64,000 nucleotides of DNA from Thermohalobaculum sp039805905 (lineage in GTDB: Bacteria; Pseudomonadota; Alphaproteobacteria; Rhodobacterales; Rhodobacteraceae): contig JBDIVM010000002.1 of the NCBI GenBank assembly GCA_039805905.1, forward strand, positions 62,001 through 126,000, given 5' to 3'. The position numbers and the translations under genes were made by a program. How positions within the stretch are numbered: position 1 is the stretch's first letter; the number at the start of each line of letters is the position of its first letter. The notes under the pieces were generated by a model. That model was not told the origin of the DNA. It saw only the letters and a program-made list of their open reading frames with translations, and ran no database searches. This document shows, piece after piece, positions 47,738 through 57,031 of the stretch.

Positions 47738-48838
47738 TCACATGTCCGACTCCACCCGGTTCCGGCCGTTCTTCTTGGCCCGGTAGAGCAGCGCGTCGGC
47801 GCGGGCAATGAGGTCGTTCGCGCTGTCGGTGGCAAGGAGCTGGGTTACACCGAAGGAGACGGTCACCCGGCCGATGGCGCTGTGGTCCCGGCTGAGGACG
47901 AAATCGGTCTCGAACAGCATCCGCCGCAGATTGTCCGCGAGACGCGCGGCGTTGAACAGCGTCGTCCTCGGGAACAGGATGGCGAACTCCTCGCCGCCGA
48001 ACCGGGCCGGGGTGTCGCGCCCCTTGATGTTGTCCTTGATCAGTGCCGCGACGTGCTTGAGCATGGCGTCGCCCACCTGATGGCCGTGCCGGTCGTTCAG
48101 CCCCTTGAAGTGGTCGAGGTCGGCAAGCGCGAAGCTGAGCGGCAGGCCGTTCGTCTGCGCCAGCGACACCTCGCGTTCCAGCACCTCGTCGAGATGGCGG
48201 CGGTTCGGGATCTGGGTCAGGTGGTCGAGATAGGCGGAATCGCGCAGCCGCCGCAGCTCGCGCTGCAGCTCGCCGACCTGGGCGCGGACCTTGGCGAGCT
48301 CGCCGTTGATCGTGTCGGTGCGGGCCGACTGGTCGCGGCCGAGCTGGAGCAGCCGGTCCACCGCGCGCCGCACCTCGGCGGGCCGACGGATCGAGGCCAT
48401 GCCCCGCTGTGTTTGGGAGAGCGAGGCGAGGAACGCCTGGCTTGCCCCCTGGCTGTCGCGGATCGCCCGCTGGGCATCGGCAAGGCCGGATTCGAGCTCA
48501 TCGCCGATCCGGGTGATGCCGCGGGACAGGCGCTTCTGCAGGAAGTGCTCTTCGTAGATCTGCTCGATGGTGTCGAGATCGACCTGGTCCGCCTTGATCA
48601 GCTCGCTGTCGACCCGCGCCTTGAGGGCCGCATCCTCGCCGGCCACATAGGTGTACCAGACGGCATAGGCGGGTGGCTTCGGCGGGCTGCGGTGCCGGCG
48701 CGCCTGGTCGAGCGCCTCCACCGAGAACCGGGCCGCCCTGAGATATTCGGACTCTTCGCCCGATTCCCGCTGCGGTTCCGGCCGTTCGCTCGCGCGAGGC
48801 TCCGCCGGGGCGTCCGTTCCTCTCTGCAGTTCGGGCAT
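47738..48838 (-). CDS. GGDEF diguanylate cyclase
   Basis: A 366-residue cytoplasmic protein that should make cyclic di-GMP. The catalytic GGEEF is near residue 281 (RFGGEEFAILFPR), preceded by DHLTQIPNRRHLDE and FALADLDHFKGLNDRHGH. The product-inhibition I-site is not canonical (KGRD in place of RXXD). The N-terminal 200 residues contain a helical, Gln/Arg-rich stretch with coiled-coil character (AKVRAQVGELQRELRRLRD) and no membrane segment. It is convergent with the VWA gene. Confidence 0.92.
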   Translation of the reverse strand: MPELQRGTDAPAEPRASERPEPQRESGEESEYLRAARFSVEALDQARRHRSPPKPPAYAVWYTYVAGEDAALKARVDSELIKADQVDLDTIEQIYEEHFLQKRLSRGITRIGDELESGLADAQRAIRDSQGASQAFLASLSQTQRGMASIRRPAEVRRAVDRLLQLGRDQSARTDTINGELAKVRAQVGELQRELRRLRDSAYLDHLTQIPNRRHLDEVLEREVSLAQTNGLPLSFALADLDHFKGLNDRHGHQVGDAMLKHVAALIKDNIKGRDTPARFGGEEFAILFPRTTLFNAARLADNLRRMLFETDFVLSRDHSAIGRVTVSFGVTQLLATDSANDLIARADALLYRAKKNGRNRVESDM

Positions 48839-48913
48839 GGCTCGACCAGGATTGCCGGACCGGGATCGGCGAACAGTCTGGCAAGTCCTGGTTAGCGAGG
48901 CCCTAACCCTGCG

Positions 48914-49873
48914 TCAGGAGCTCTTTCGGTCGGCCATCACGCAGAGCAGCTCGTAGAGGATCGTCGCTCCGTTGAAGGCGGTCAGCCCGCCAACGTCGAA
49001 GGGCGGCGAGACCTCGACCATGTCGGCGCCGCGGATGTCGAGCCCCTTCAGGCGGCGCACCATGCCCTGCGCCTCGCGCATGGTCAGCCCGCCGGCCTCG
49101 GGCGTGCCGGTGCCGGGCGCGAAGGCGGGGTCGAGGCTGTCGATGTCGAAGCTGACATAGATCGGGCCCCGGCCTGCGATCCCGATCGCCTCGTCGATGC
49201 AGGCGCGCCAGCCGCGCTCCTCGACCTCCTCGATCTGCATCACGCGCATGCCGCTCGTGCGCGAGAACTCGGCGTTCTCCATCGAGAACACCGAGCCGCG
49301 GATACCGATCTGCACGGTCCGCTTCGGATCGATCGCGCCGGCATCCGCCGCCTGCTTGAAGGGCGTGCCGTGATGGTGATCGGAGCCGAGATAGCCCTTG
49401 CCGGTGTCGCAATGGGCGTCGATATGGATGAGCCCGAGCCGCTCGCCCTTGGCGATCGCGCGCAGGATCGGCGCGGTGATGGCGTGGTCGCCGCCGCAGG
49501 TCAGCGGCCGGATGCCGGCAGCGTGGACCCGCGCGTAGAAGGCCTCGATGTCGTCGAGCGCGGGTTTCAGCTCGAACGGGCTCCTGACCCAGGCGTCGCC
49601 GATATCGGCAACCCGCGCCGCCTCGAAGGGCGAGGCGCCGGTCGCCTGGTTCACGCGGCGGATCAGCGAGGACTGGTTCCTGACCTCGCGGGGTCCGTGC
49701 CGGGTGCCGGGCCGGTTGGTCACGCCGCCGTCATAGGGAACGCCGATCACCCCGATCTCGGGCGGGTCGGCCTCGAAATCCTCGCGGTAGGGCAGCCGGA
49801 AGAACGAGGCGAGCCCGGTGTAGCGCGGGCGCTGCTGGGGATCGGCATAGTCGAGGGAATCGCGGTCGCTCAT
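48914..49873 (-). CDS. speB: Agmatinase/ureohydrolase family enzyme
   Basis: A 319-residue binuclear manganese ureohydrolase. Metal-binding motifs are GGDHAITAPILRA, HIDAHCDTG and SFDIDSLDPAFAPGTGTPEAGG. Members split urea from agmatine or from guanidinobutyrate and related guanidino acids; the sequence does not settle which. The ATG at 49873 has GGAG seven bases upstream. It is divergent from dnaE. No other polyamine genes are adjacent. Confidence 0.9.
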   Translation of the reverse strand: MSDRDSLDYADPQQRPRYTGLASFFRLPYREDFEADPPEIGVIGVPYDGGVTNRPGTRHGPREVRNQSSLIRRVNQATGASPFEAARVADIGDAWVRSPFELKPALDDIEAFYARVHAAGIRPLTCGGDHAITAPILRAIAKGERLGLIHIDAHCDTGKGYLGSDHHHGTPFKQAADAGAIDPKRTVQIGIRGSVFSMENAEFSRTSGMRVMQIEEVEERGWRACIDEAIGIAGRGPIYVSFDIDSLDPAFAPGTGTPEAGGLTMREAQGMVRRLKGLDIRGADMVEVSPPFDVGGLTAFNGATILYELLCVMADRKSS

Positions 49874-49952
49874 GGAGGGGCTCCGGGCTATTGCGGGAGA
49901 CTGCGCCATTCGCGGTGGCGGGGCAATGGCGGATCGGCCTAGACTTCCTGCC

Positions 49953-52900
49953 ATGCCTGATTCCCCCCGCTTCATCCATCTCCGCGTGCACTCCGCCTAC
50001 TCGCTCAAGGAGGGGGCGATCCATGTGAAGAAGCTGGCCGGGCTCTGCGAGAAGCTGGGCTTCCCGGCGGTGGGGATCGCGGACACGAACAACCTCTTCG
50101 GCGCGCTGGAGTTCTCCGAGAGTGCGGTGAAGGCGGGTGTGCAGCCGGTGATGGGATTGCAACTCGCACTGGCCTATGCCGAGGCGGCGCCGGGCGAGCG
50201 GCCAGTGGATCCGGCGCCCGTGGCGCTCTATGCCCAGGACGAGACGGGGTGGCAGAACCTGATGGCACTCTCCACCGCCGCCTTCCTCGAGACCGACACC
50301 AGCCAGTTGCCGCATGTGTCGCTCGATCGGCTGGCGGCCCGATCGGCGGGCCTGATCTGCCTGACCGGAGGTGCGGACGGGCCTCTGGGCCGTCACCTCC
50401 GGGCCAACCGGCAGGGTGCTGCCGAGGCGCTGGCGCGGCGCATGGCCGAGATGTTCCCAGGCCGCCTCTATGTCGAGTTGCAGCGCCACGGAACGGAGGG
50501 GCGTCTGCGCACGGCGCCCGAGGAGGCAGCCGAGCCGGGGCTGATCGACATCGCCTATGCGCAGGACCTGCCGCTTGTCGCCACCAACGACGTCTATTTC
50601 GAGACGCCGGAGCTGTTTGCCGCCCATGACGCTTTCCTCTGTATCGGCGAGGGGCGCTATGTGAATGAGGGCAACCGGCGGATGCTGACCCCTGAGCATT
50701 ATCTGAAGTCCGCTGCCGAGATGGCAAGGCGGTTCCGGGACGTTCCGGAAGCGATTGAGAACACGGTTGAAATTGCGCGCCGCTGCGCTTTCCGCCCGCG
50801 CACCCGCGGGCCGATCCTGCCGCGGTTTGCGGAGGACGAGGTCGAGGAACTGCGGCGGCAGGCCCGCGAGGGGCTGGCGGCGCGGCTCGCCGTGATCCCG
50901 CACGCCGCGCCGGTCGCCGAATACGAGAGCCGGCTCGAATTCGAACTCGGCGTCATCGAGCAGATGGGCTTCCCCGGTTATTTTCTCATCGTGGCCGACT
51001 TCATCAAATGGGCAAAGGCCCGGCAGATCCCGGTCGGGCCGGGTCGTGGCTCCGGCGCGGGCTCTCTGGTCGCCTATGCCCTGACGATTACTGATCTGGA
51101 TCCATTGCGCTACGGTCTTCTCTTCGAACGGTTTCTGAACCCAGAGCGCATCTCGATGCCGGACTTCGACATCGACTTCTGCCAGGACCGGCGCGAGGAG
51201 GTGATCCGCTACGTTCAGGAGAGGTATGGCACGGACCGGGTGGCGCACATCATCACCTTCGGCACCCTGCTCTCGAAGATGGCGGTGCGCGACGTCGCCC
51301 GGGTGCTGCAGATGTCCTATTCGCAGGGTGACCGGCTGTCGAAGCTGATCCCGGTCGAGGGGGTGAAGCCGCTCTCCGTCCGCGACGCCCGCAAGGCCGA
51401 GCCCCGGCTCGAGGAGGAGGCGCGGCGCGACGAGAACGTGGCGACGCTGCTCGATATCGCCGAGAAGATCGAGGGGCTGCTGCGCAACGCCTCGACACAT
51501 GCCGCAGGCGTGGTGATCGGCGACCGGCCGCTGGCCGAGCTGGTTCCGCTCTACCGTGACCCGCGCTCGGCCATGCCGGCTACGCAGTACAACATGAAAT
51601 GGGTCGAGGCGGCGGGGTTGGTGAAGTTCGACTTCCTGGGCCTCAAGACCCTGACCGTGATCCGGAACGCGCTCGACCTGCTGAAGCGGAGGGGTGTCGA
51701 GATCGACATTTCGGCGATCCCGCTCGACGACCGGGCGACCTACGAGCTCTACAGCCGCGCCGACACGGTGGGCGTGTTCCAGGTCGAGGGCCAGGGGATG
51801 CGCGACGCTCTGAAGCAGCTCCGCCCGACCTGCATCGAGGATATCGTCGCGCTGGTGGCGCTCTATCGCCCCGGCCCGATGGAGAACATCCCGAAGTTCT
51901 GCAGCGTCAAGAACGGCCTGGAGAGGCGCGAGAGCCTGCACCCCTCGATCGACCCGATCCTCGACGAGACCCAAGGCATCATCGTCTACCAGGAGCAGGT
52001 GATGGAAGTGGCCCGCCGGATGGCCGGCTATTCGCTCGGCGGCGCCGATCTGCTGCGCCGGGCGATGGGCAAGAAGATCCAGGCCGAGATGGACGCCGAA
52101 CGGCCGAAATTCCTGGCCGGCGCGGCGGCAAACGGGGTGCCGGAGGCCAAGGCGCAGCAGGTCTGGGACCTGCTGAACAAATTCGCCAATTACGGATTCA
52201 ACAAGTCCCACGCCGCCGCTTACGCGGTGGTGAGCTACCAGACCGCCTGGCTGAAGGCCAATCACCCTGTCGAGTTCATGGCCGCGGTGATGAATCTCGA
52301 CCGCCACCTGACCGACAAGCTCAGCGGCTATGTGGACGAGTGCCGGCGCCTCCGGGTGCCGGTCGATCCGCCGGATGTGAACCGCAGCCGGGCAGATTTC
52401 ACTGTCGAGGACGGGCGCATCCCTTACGCGCTCGGGGCGCTGAAGAATGTCGGCGTCGAGGCAATGCGGCTGGTCGAGCAGGCGCGCGACGCCGGCGGAC
52501 CCTTTGCGGATCTTTTCGACCTCGCCAGGCGGGTCGATCTCCGCGCCGTGGGCAAGCGGGCCATCGAGAGCCTGGCGCGGTCGGGTGCGCTCGCCGGGCT
52601 GGAGAGTAACCGGCAGAGGATCCTGGTCAACATCGATGAGTTGATCGACTACTCGGCCGCCCTGCACGCCGAGCGGCAATCGACCCAGAGCTCGCTCTTC
52701 GGCGATGCGGCCGAGGCGCTGCCGCCGCCACGCCTGAAGGAGACCGATGACTGGCTGCCGGCCGCGCGGCTGCGCGAGGAGCATTCCGCGGTCGGGTTCT
52801 ATCTCTCGGGCCACCCGCTCGAGGACTACATGCCGGCGCTCAGGCGCGAGAAGGTGCTGACCTTCAGCGAGTTCATGGCCACCAAGGGGCGCACCGGGGG

Positions 52901-53402
52901 CGTCGCCCGGATCGCGGGAACGCTGGCAGGAATCCAGTTCCGCAAGTCGGCGAAGGGCACGCGCTTCGCCTTCATCGGCTTCTCGGACCCGACCGGGGGC
53001 TACGAGGTGATGGCGTTCTCCAACGTGCTGTCCGAGGCCGAGGCGCTGCTCGATCCGGGGCGCAACCTCGTGCTGCGGGTCGAGGTTGATCCGGGTGCCG
53101 AGGCAATGCGGCTGATGCTGCGGGGGGTGCAGACGGTGGACGAGGTGGTGGCATCCGCAGGCCCGGCCGGGCTCGACGTGCTGGTCGAGGATCCTGCGGC
53201 CATGCCGGCGATCAGACGCACGCTCGAACAGGCGGCCGCGCTGATGCGCATCGGCCGCGGCGGCCCGGTGAACCTGGTCCTGGCCCTGCCCGAGCTGGGC
53301 GAGGAAGCGGTTGTCATATTGCCGGGCAGATACCCGGTCGGGCCGCAAATAAAGGGTGCACTGAAGTCGGTGCCGGGCGTCGCTCTCGTCACCGAGTTCT
53401 GA
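49953..53402 (+). CDS. dnaE: DNA polymerase III subunit alpha
   Basis: The replicative polymerase subunit, 1149 residues. An N-terminal PHP domain starts FIHLRVHSAYSLKEGAI. The catalytic aspartates lie in MPDFDIDFCQDRREEVI (about residues 404-420), with the nearby GPGRGSGAGSLVAYAL. A helix-hairpin-helix and an OB-fold segment (GVARIAGTLAGIQFR, FAFIGFSD) follow. Length and order are those of DnaE1 rather than the error-prone DnaE2. The ATG at 49953 matches the family start; an ATG at 49926 is in frame but adds unconserved residues. Confidence 0.96.
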   Translation: MPDSPRFIHLRVHSAYSLKEGAIHVKKLAGLCEKLGFPAVGIADTNNLFGALEFSESAVKAGVQPVMGLQLALAYAEAAPGERPVDPAPVALYAQDETGWQNLMALSTAAFLETDTSQLPHVSLDRLAARSAGLICLTGGADGPLGRHLRANRQGAAEALARRMAEMFPGRLYVELQRHGTEGRLRTAPEEAAEPGLIDIAYAQDLPLVATNDVYFETPELFAAHDAFLCIGEGRYVNEGNRRMLTPEHYLKSAAEMARRFRDVPEAIENTVEIARRCAFRPRTRGPILPRFAEDEVEELRRQAREGLAARLAVIPHAAPVAEYESRLEFELGVIEQMGFPGYFLIVADFIKWAKARQIPVGPGRGSGAGSLVAYALTITDLDPLRYGLLFERFLNPERISMPDFDIDFCQDRREEVIRYVQERYGTDRVAHIITFGTLLSKMAVRDVARVLQMSYSQGDRLSKLIPVEGVKPLSVRDARKAEPRLEEEARRDENVATLLDIAEKIEGLLRNASTHAAGVVIGDRPLAELVPLYRDPRSAMPATQYNMKWVEAAGLVKFDFLGLKTLTVIRNALDLLKRRGVEIDISAIPLDDRATYELYSRADTVGVFQVEGQGMRDALKQLRPTCIEDIVALVALYRPGPMENIPKFCSVKNGLERRESLHPSIDPILDETQGIIVYQEQVMEVARRMAGYSLGGADLLRRAMGKKIQAEMDAERPKFLAGAAANGVPEAKAQQVWDLLNKFANYGFNKSHAAAYAVVSYQTAWLKANHPVEFMAAVMNLDRHLTDKLSGYVDECRRLRVPVDPPDVNRSRADFTVEDGRIPYALGALKNVGVEAMRLVEQARDAGGPFADLFDLARRVDLRAVGKRAIESLARSGALAGLESNRQRILVNIDELIDYSAALHAERQSTQSSLFGDAAEALPPPRLKETDDWLPAARLREEHSAVGFYLSGHPLEDYMPALRREKVLTFSEFMATKGRTGGVARIAGTLAGIQFRKSAKGTRFAFIGFSDPTGGYEVMAFSNVLSEAEALLDPGRNLVLRVEVDPGAEAMRLMLRGVQTVDEVVASAGPAGLDVLVEDPAAMPAIRRTLEQAAALMRIGRGGPVNLVLALPELGEEAVVILPGRYPVGPQIKGALKSVPGVALVTEF

Positions 53403-53432
53403 GCCAACCGCAAGCTGGTACCGCAGGCGGGG

Positions 53433-53452
53433 GCAGGGCCGTTCCGCCCTGC
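53433..53452 (+). terminator. Hairpin after dnaE
   Basis: GCAGGGC and GCCCTGC pair around the 6-base loop CGTTCC, 31 bases after the dnaE stop. No T-run follows, so termination is inferred only from position. Confidence 0.4.
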
Positions 53453-53606
53453 GGAGCATCCGGCGAGAGCGCCCATGACAGCGATTTGACCCCGGCGTGA
53501 TTGGTTGCGCGGACGCGCACACCCATCTCCATCGCCGCGGACCCAGCCGGCGGGAGCACCCCGGAATCCGGCGCTCCGCACCGATGTCGCACAAGGAGGC
53601 CTCGAC

Positions 53607-53855
53607 ATGAGGATGACCGCTGCCGTTGTCGCTGCTGCCGGTATCGCGTTCGGATCCGGTGCCGCCCTCGCCGAGAATTCTGTTTCCGACCAGCGTGAAA
53701 GGCTTGCTGCCCTCTGGGGCAAGCCCGCCGCCGTGATCGCCAGTCAGACACAGGTTGGCCAGCCTGCAACTCCCCGCGTCGCCGAGCCCGTGTCGTCCGA
53801 CCCGCTGACGGCCAACTTCCATTTCGGCAGACGGCACGAACCGGCCGGTCACTGA
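53607..53855 (+). CDS. Small secreted protein of unknown function
   Basis: Eighty-two residues: a Sec signal peptide (TAAVVAAAGIAFGSGAALA, cleavage before ENSV) and a 60-residue mature part with no Cys and no recognised domain. AAGGAGG eight bases before the ATG is one of the strongest ribosome binding sites in the window, which supports a real, well-translated gene. It stands alone between dnaE and mce. Confidence 0.72.
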   Translation: MRMTAAVVAAAGIAFGSGAALAENSVSDQRERLAALWGKPAAVIASQTQVGQPATPRVAEPVSSDPLTANFHFGRRHEPAGH

Positions 53856-53979
53856 CGCGCGCCTGGACCAGCGGCGTGGCGCGGCCCCGGATTCGGGGTC
53901 GCGCCTGTGCCCTGCCGGCGCTTGCCACAGGGAGCGCAGACGTCTAAATCCGCCGAGGTCGCAGCTGCGCGAGGAGCGG

Positions 53980-54384
53980 ATGATCGGACGGCTCAACCAT
54001 GTCGCCATCGCGGTGCCGGATCTGGCCGCTGCCGCGGCGCAGTATCGCGACACGCTGGGTGCCAGGGTCGGAGAACCGCAGGACGAACCTGCGCACGGGG
54101 TGACGGTGGTGTTCATCGAGCTACCGAACACCAAGATCGAACTCCTGCACCCGCTCGGCGCGAACTCGCCGATCCGGGGGTTCCTCGAGAAGAATCCCTC
54201 GGGCGGCATCCACCACATCTGCTATGAGGTCGACGATATCCTGGCGGCCCGCGACCGGCTGAGGGCGCAGGGCGCGCGGATACTCGGCGACGGCGAACCG
54301 AAGACCGGTGCCCATGGCAAGCCGGTCCTGTTCCTGCACCCGAAGGACTTCGCGGGCGCCCTGGTCGAGTTGGAGCAGTCCTGA
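53980..54384 (+). CDS. mce: Methylmalonyl-CoA epimerase
   Basis: A 134-residue vicinal-oxygen-chelate protein that interconverts (R)- and (S)-methylmalonyl-CoA in propionyl-CoA breakdown. Metal ligands are in LNHVAIAVPDL (His7), IELLHPLG, GGIHHICYEVDD and LVELE. All are intact and the length is normal. GAGGAGCGG precedes the ATG. The next gene (DUF1467) starts one base after its stop, an arrangement that is conserved in Rhodobacterales. Propionyl-CoA from amino acids, odd-chain fatty acids or DMSP-derived acrylate is a plausible source. Confidence 0.95.
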   Translation: MIGRLNHVAIAVPDLAAAAAQYRDTLGARVGEPQDEPAHGVTVVFIELPNTKIELLHPLGANSPIRGFLEKNPSGGIHHICYEVDDILAARDRLRAQGARILGDGEPKTGAHGKPVLFLHPKDFAGALVELEQS

Positions 54385-54385
54385 G

Positions 54386-54661
54386 ATGTCGATCACGTCG
54401 GCGCTTGTCCTCTACGCCATCATCTGGGCCGTGGTGTTCTACCTGGTCAACCCGCTCTGGCAGCGGAGCCAGCAGGAGGACGGGCATGTCGTTCCGGGCA
54501 CGCCGGCCAGCGCACCGGTGGACCCGATGGTCCGTAAGAAGGTCATCATCACGACGGTCGCGGCGACCATGCTCTTCGCGCTGGTCTTTTCGGCGATCCA
54601 GTTCCGCTGGGTCACGCTCGATCAGCTCAGTTATGTGACGCTGCCCTCAGAACGAAAGTGA
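54386..54661 (+). CDS. DUF1467 family membrane protein
   Basis: A 91-residue inner-membrane protein with two helices: SALVLYAIIWAVVFYLVNPLW near the start, and IITTVAATMLFALVFSAI after the conserved VPGTPASAPVDP stretch. This is the DUF1467 pattern. It follows mce by one base and is probably cotranslated. Function is unknown. Confidence 0.9.
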   Translation: MSITSALVLYAIIWAVVFYLVNPLWQRSQQEDGHVVPGTPASAPVDPMVRKKVIITTVAATMLFALVFSAIQFRWVTLDQLSYVTLPSERK

Positions 54662-54666
54662 AGGGG

Positions 54667-54686
54667 GCCGGGCTGTACGCCCCGGC
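54667..54686. terminator. Hairpin between convergent DUF1467 and patatin genes
   Basis: GCCGGG and CCCGGC pair around an 8-base loop just after the DUF1467 stop. It could serve transcripts from both sides; no T-run is present. Confidence 0.35.
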
Positions 54687-54725
54687 ACTGATCCCTCCTT
54701 CCGGCAGCCCCGAGCCGCGCGAGGC

Positions 54726-55658
54726 TCAGCCCCGACCGAGGCGGCGGAGGATGGCGGGGACCGCTTCCTGCGCGCTGTTGCGCCCCTCGGCGATTGCCTC
54801 TGCCGCGCGGTTGAAGTCCGTCAGGCTGATCGCGCCAAGCCGTGGTGCGAGCACCACGTCCGGCGGGTCGTCGGCAAGACGCGCCCGGGTGATCTGGTCC
54901 TGCATGATGTGGATCGAGTTGGCGAGCACGTCGAAGTAGCCGGGCGAGGCGCCGCCGCGGGGAAGCAGGCGTTCGGCGATCATCGCGGCCTGGCTGCGCA
55001 ACGCCGCGGGGAGGTCGCCGAAGATGCCGCGCAGGGCCTCGAACCCCAGCGGGAGCGATGCCTCGGCCTGCGGTGCCTGGCGCTCCTGCGGCATGTGCCA
55101 TTGCGGCAGGTCGCCGTTCAGGTTGACGGCGATGATCACCTCGGCGCCCAGCGCACGGCACAGCGTCACCGGCACCGGGTTGCAGAGGCCGCCGTCGACC
55201 AGCCAGCGGCCGTCGATGCGCGCCGGGCTGATGATCCCCGGCACCGCGATCGAGGCGCGCACGGCGTCGAGCACCGGGCCAGTGCGGAGCCAGATTTCCC
55301 GGCCCGTTGCCAGGTCTGTCGCCACGGCGGCAAACCGGCCGCCGAATTCCTCGATCCGGCCGGTGATGCCGAGATCGCGCAGGAAGGCGATCACCTGCCG
55401 GCCTTCGATGAATCCGCCGCCGATCAGCCGGAAATCGATCAGCGGGACGATCTGCCGCCACCCGGCCGTCTCGGCCCATGTCCTCAGCCGGTCGAGACGG
55501 CCCGAGACCAGAGCGGCGCCGATCAGCGCGCCCATGGACGTGCCGCAGATGATGTCGGGCGCGATCCCCTCCTGCGCCAGGGCCTCGATCACGCCGATAT
55601 GCGCCCAGCCGCGCGCCGCACCGCTGCCGAGCGCGAGGCCGATCTTCGGCTGTGTCAT
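54726..55658 (-). CDS. Patatin-like phospholipase (RssA-type)
   Basis: A 310-residue patatin-fold acyl hydrolase. The oxyanion motif is GLALGSGAARGWAHIG, the nucleophile Ser41 is in CGTSMG, and the catalytic Asp is in the LVDGGLCNPVPV stretch. The C-terminal 100 residues are variable, with a Pro/Gln-rich linker. It probably hydrolyses membrane lipids; relatives such as RssA have no assigned substrate. It is convergent with the mce-DUF1467 pair. Confidence 0.9.
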   Translation of the reverse strand: MTQPKIGLALGSGAARGWAHIGVIEALAQEGIAPDIICGTSMGALIGAALVSGRLDRLRTWAETAGWRQIVPLIDFRLIGGGFIEGRQVIAFLRDLGITGRIEEFGGRFAAVATDLATGREIWLRTGPVLDAVRASIAVPGIISPARIDGRWLVDGGLCNPVPVTLCRALGAEVIIAVNLNGDLPQWHMPQERQAPQAEASLPLGFEALRGIFGDLPAALRSQAAMIAERLLPRGGASPGYFDVLANSIHIMQDQITRARLADDPPDVVLAPRLGAISLTDFNRAAEAIAEGRNSAQEAVPAILRRLGRG

Positions 55659-55735
55659 CGAAGGGTGTCTCCGTGGCCGTGTCGAAGGCCGCGACTATAC
55701 CCCGTCCGACTGCTCCTGTCGCCCTGCCGCGACCG

Positions 55736-56431
55736 TCAGCCCAGGCCCTGGCGCGCCCAGAGCCGGTGGAACATGTGAGTGTAGGTGGCCACTCCCAGGA
55801 GCGGCATCACCAGGTTCACCAGCGGGATGCTGAGCGGCACCGCCATGAGCGTGCCGGCGGTCCAGATGCCGAGCCAGTGGGCACGCCGGAGCCGCTCCGC
55901 CGCCGCCGGGTCCAGCCGGCGCCGGGCGACGAGCGCAAAATACTCGCTTCCGAAGAGATAGCCGTTCAGCGACCAGAATACGAAGGGCGCGAAAGGGCCG
56001 GAGATCAGGTAGAAGACCACCGCCACGACGTTCGCCCCCAGTACGAGAAGGCCGAACCGGACGGCGCCTTTCAGTTCCTCGGCGATGCCGGTGCCACGCA
56101 CGGGCGGCAGCTCCGGGTAGTGGCGTTCCTCGACCGCATCGGCGATCTCGTCGAGATAGAGGTTCACGAACATCGCCGCGACCGGGAACATCAGGAAGGC
56201 CGACAGGATCAGCATGGCGCCGATCGCCAGCCCCTCGATGGGCCGGATCGGCAGGGGAACCTCGCCCCAGAAGGGGAGGTCGACGGTCTGGGGCAGGAGC
56301 CCGACCAGCCAGACGGCGCCGACGCCGAGGCCGCCGAGCAGGGCGAGGGTCAGGATCAGCGCGCGCGCGAGCACGCCGGTGAAGCGCGGATCGGCAAGCT
56401 GGCCGACGGCCCTGAGGAAGTCGCCGATCAC
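55736..56431 (-). CDS. EI24 domain (CysZ-like) membrane protein
   Basis: A 231-residue membrane protein with about four to five helices, of the EI24/DUF540 family. The motif LNGYLFGSEYFALVARRRLDPAAAERLRR is diagnostic. CysZ of this family carries sulfate; whether this member does is not known. It starts with GTG overlapping the nitroreductase stop by four bases (GTGA), so the two are coupled. Confidence 0.85.
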   Translation of the reverse strand: MIGDFLRAVGQLADPRFTGVLARALILTLALLGGLGVGAVWLVGLLPQTVDLPFWGEVPLPIRPIEGLAIGAMLILSAFLMFPVAAMFVNLYLDEIADAVEERHYPELPPVRGTGIAEELKGAVRFGLLVLGANVVAVVFYLISGPFAPFVFWSLNGYLFGSEYFALVARRRLDPAAAERLRRAHWLGIWTAGTLMAVPLSIPLVNLVMPLLGVATYTHMFHRLWARQGLG

Positions 56432-57030
56432 AGGAAGGTCGTCAGCGCCGCCACGTCCGGCCGGGGCCGGTCCGCCGGCGCCGAGGTCTCGGTGCCGATA
56501 TGGATGAAGCCCGCCACCCGCTCGGCTCCGGTGCAGCCCAGCACCTCGCTCAGGAACTCCGGGTCATAGGCCATCGGGCCGGTGAGCCAGCATGCTCCCC
56601 AGCCGCTCGCCAGCGCGGCGTTCAGCAGCGCGAGGCAGACCGCGCCGGCGGACAGCTGCTGCTCCCAGGCCGGAATCTTCTCAGAGGGCTTCGGCGAGGC
56701 AATGACGGCGACGATCACGTCGCCCTCGGTGAAGCCGGAGACGGTCTTTGCCTTCTCCGCCTCGTCGAGGCCCAGCGCAGCGCAGCGTCTGGCCGCCACC
56801 GCAGCGGCGCGGTCGCGCGCGGTGCCCGCGATCACCACGAAACGCCAGGGCTCGAGCTTGCCGTGATCCGGGCTGCGGGCCGCGGCGGTCAGGAGCCGGA
56901 TCAGCCCGGCGCGGTCCGGCCCGCCGGGGCCGAGCGTCCGGGCGGGGCGCGAGCGGCGGGTCAGCAGGAACTCCATCACTGCCGGGTTCGGCGCGAGCGG
57001 GCGGGCGTTGGGCACCTCGGCGTCCTTCAT
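56428..57030 (-). CDS. Nitroreductase family protein (YdjA-like)
   Basis: A 200-residue FMN enzyme of the small YdjA subgroup. It has LLTRRSRPARTLGPGGP, the FMN-binding ARSPDHGKLEPWRFVVI, KIPAWEQQLSAGAVCLALL and GFIHIGT near the end. It would reduce nitro or quinone-like compounds with NAD(P)H; the natural substrate is unknown. The ATG at 57030 falls directly after the stop of the upstream GNAT gene (TGA-C-ATG); another ATG 12 bases upstream is in frame. Confidence 0.87.
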   Translation of the reverse strand: MKDAEVPNARPLAPNPAVMEFLLTRRSRPARTLGPGGPDRAGLIRLLTAAARSPDHGKLEPWRFVVIAGTARDRAAAVAARRCAALGLDEAEKAKTVSGFTEGDVIVAVIASPKPSEKIPAWEQQLSAGAVCLALLNAALASGWGACWLTGPMAYDPEFLSEVLGCTGAERVAGFIHIGTETSAPADRPRPDVAALTTFL

Positions 57031-57031
57031 G

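Noticed and set aside
49731..54218. Very long open frame (1495 codons) on the minus strand opposite dnaE and speB
   Set aside because: It lies antisense to well-supported dnaE and matches no family; GC-rich third positions of the real gene suppress stops on the opposite strand.
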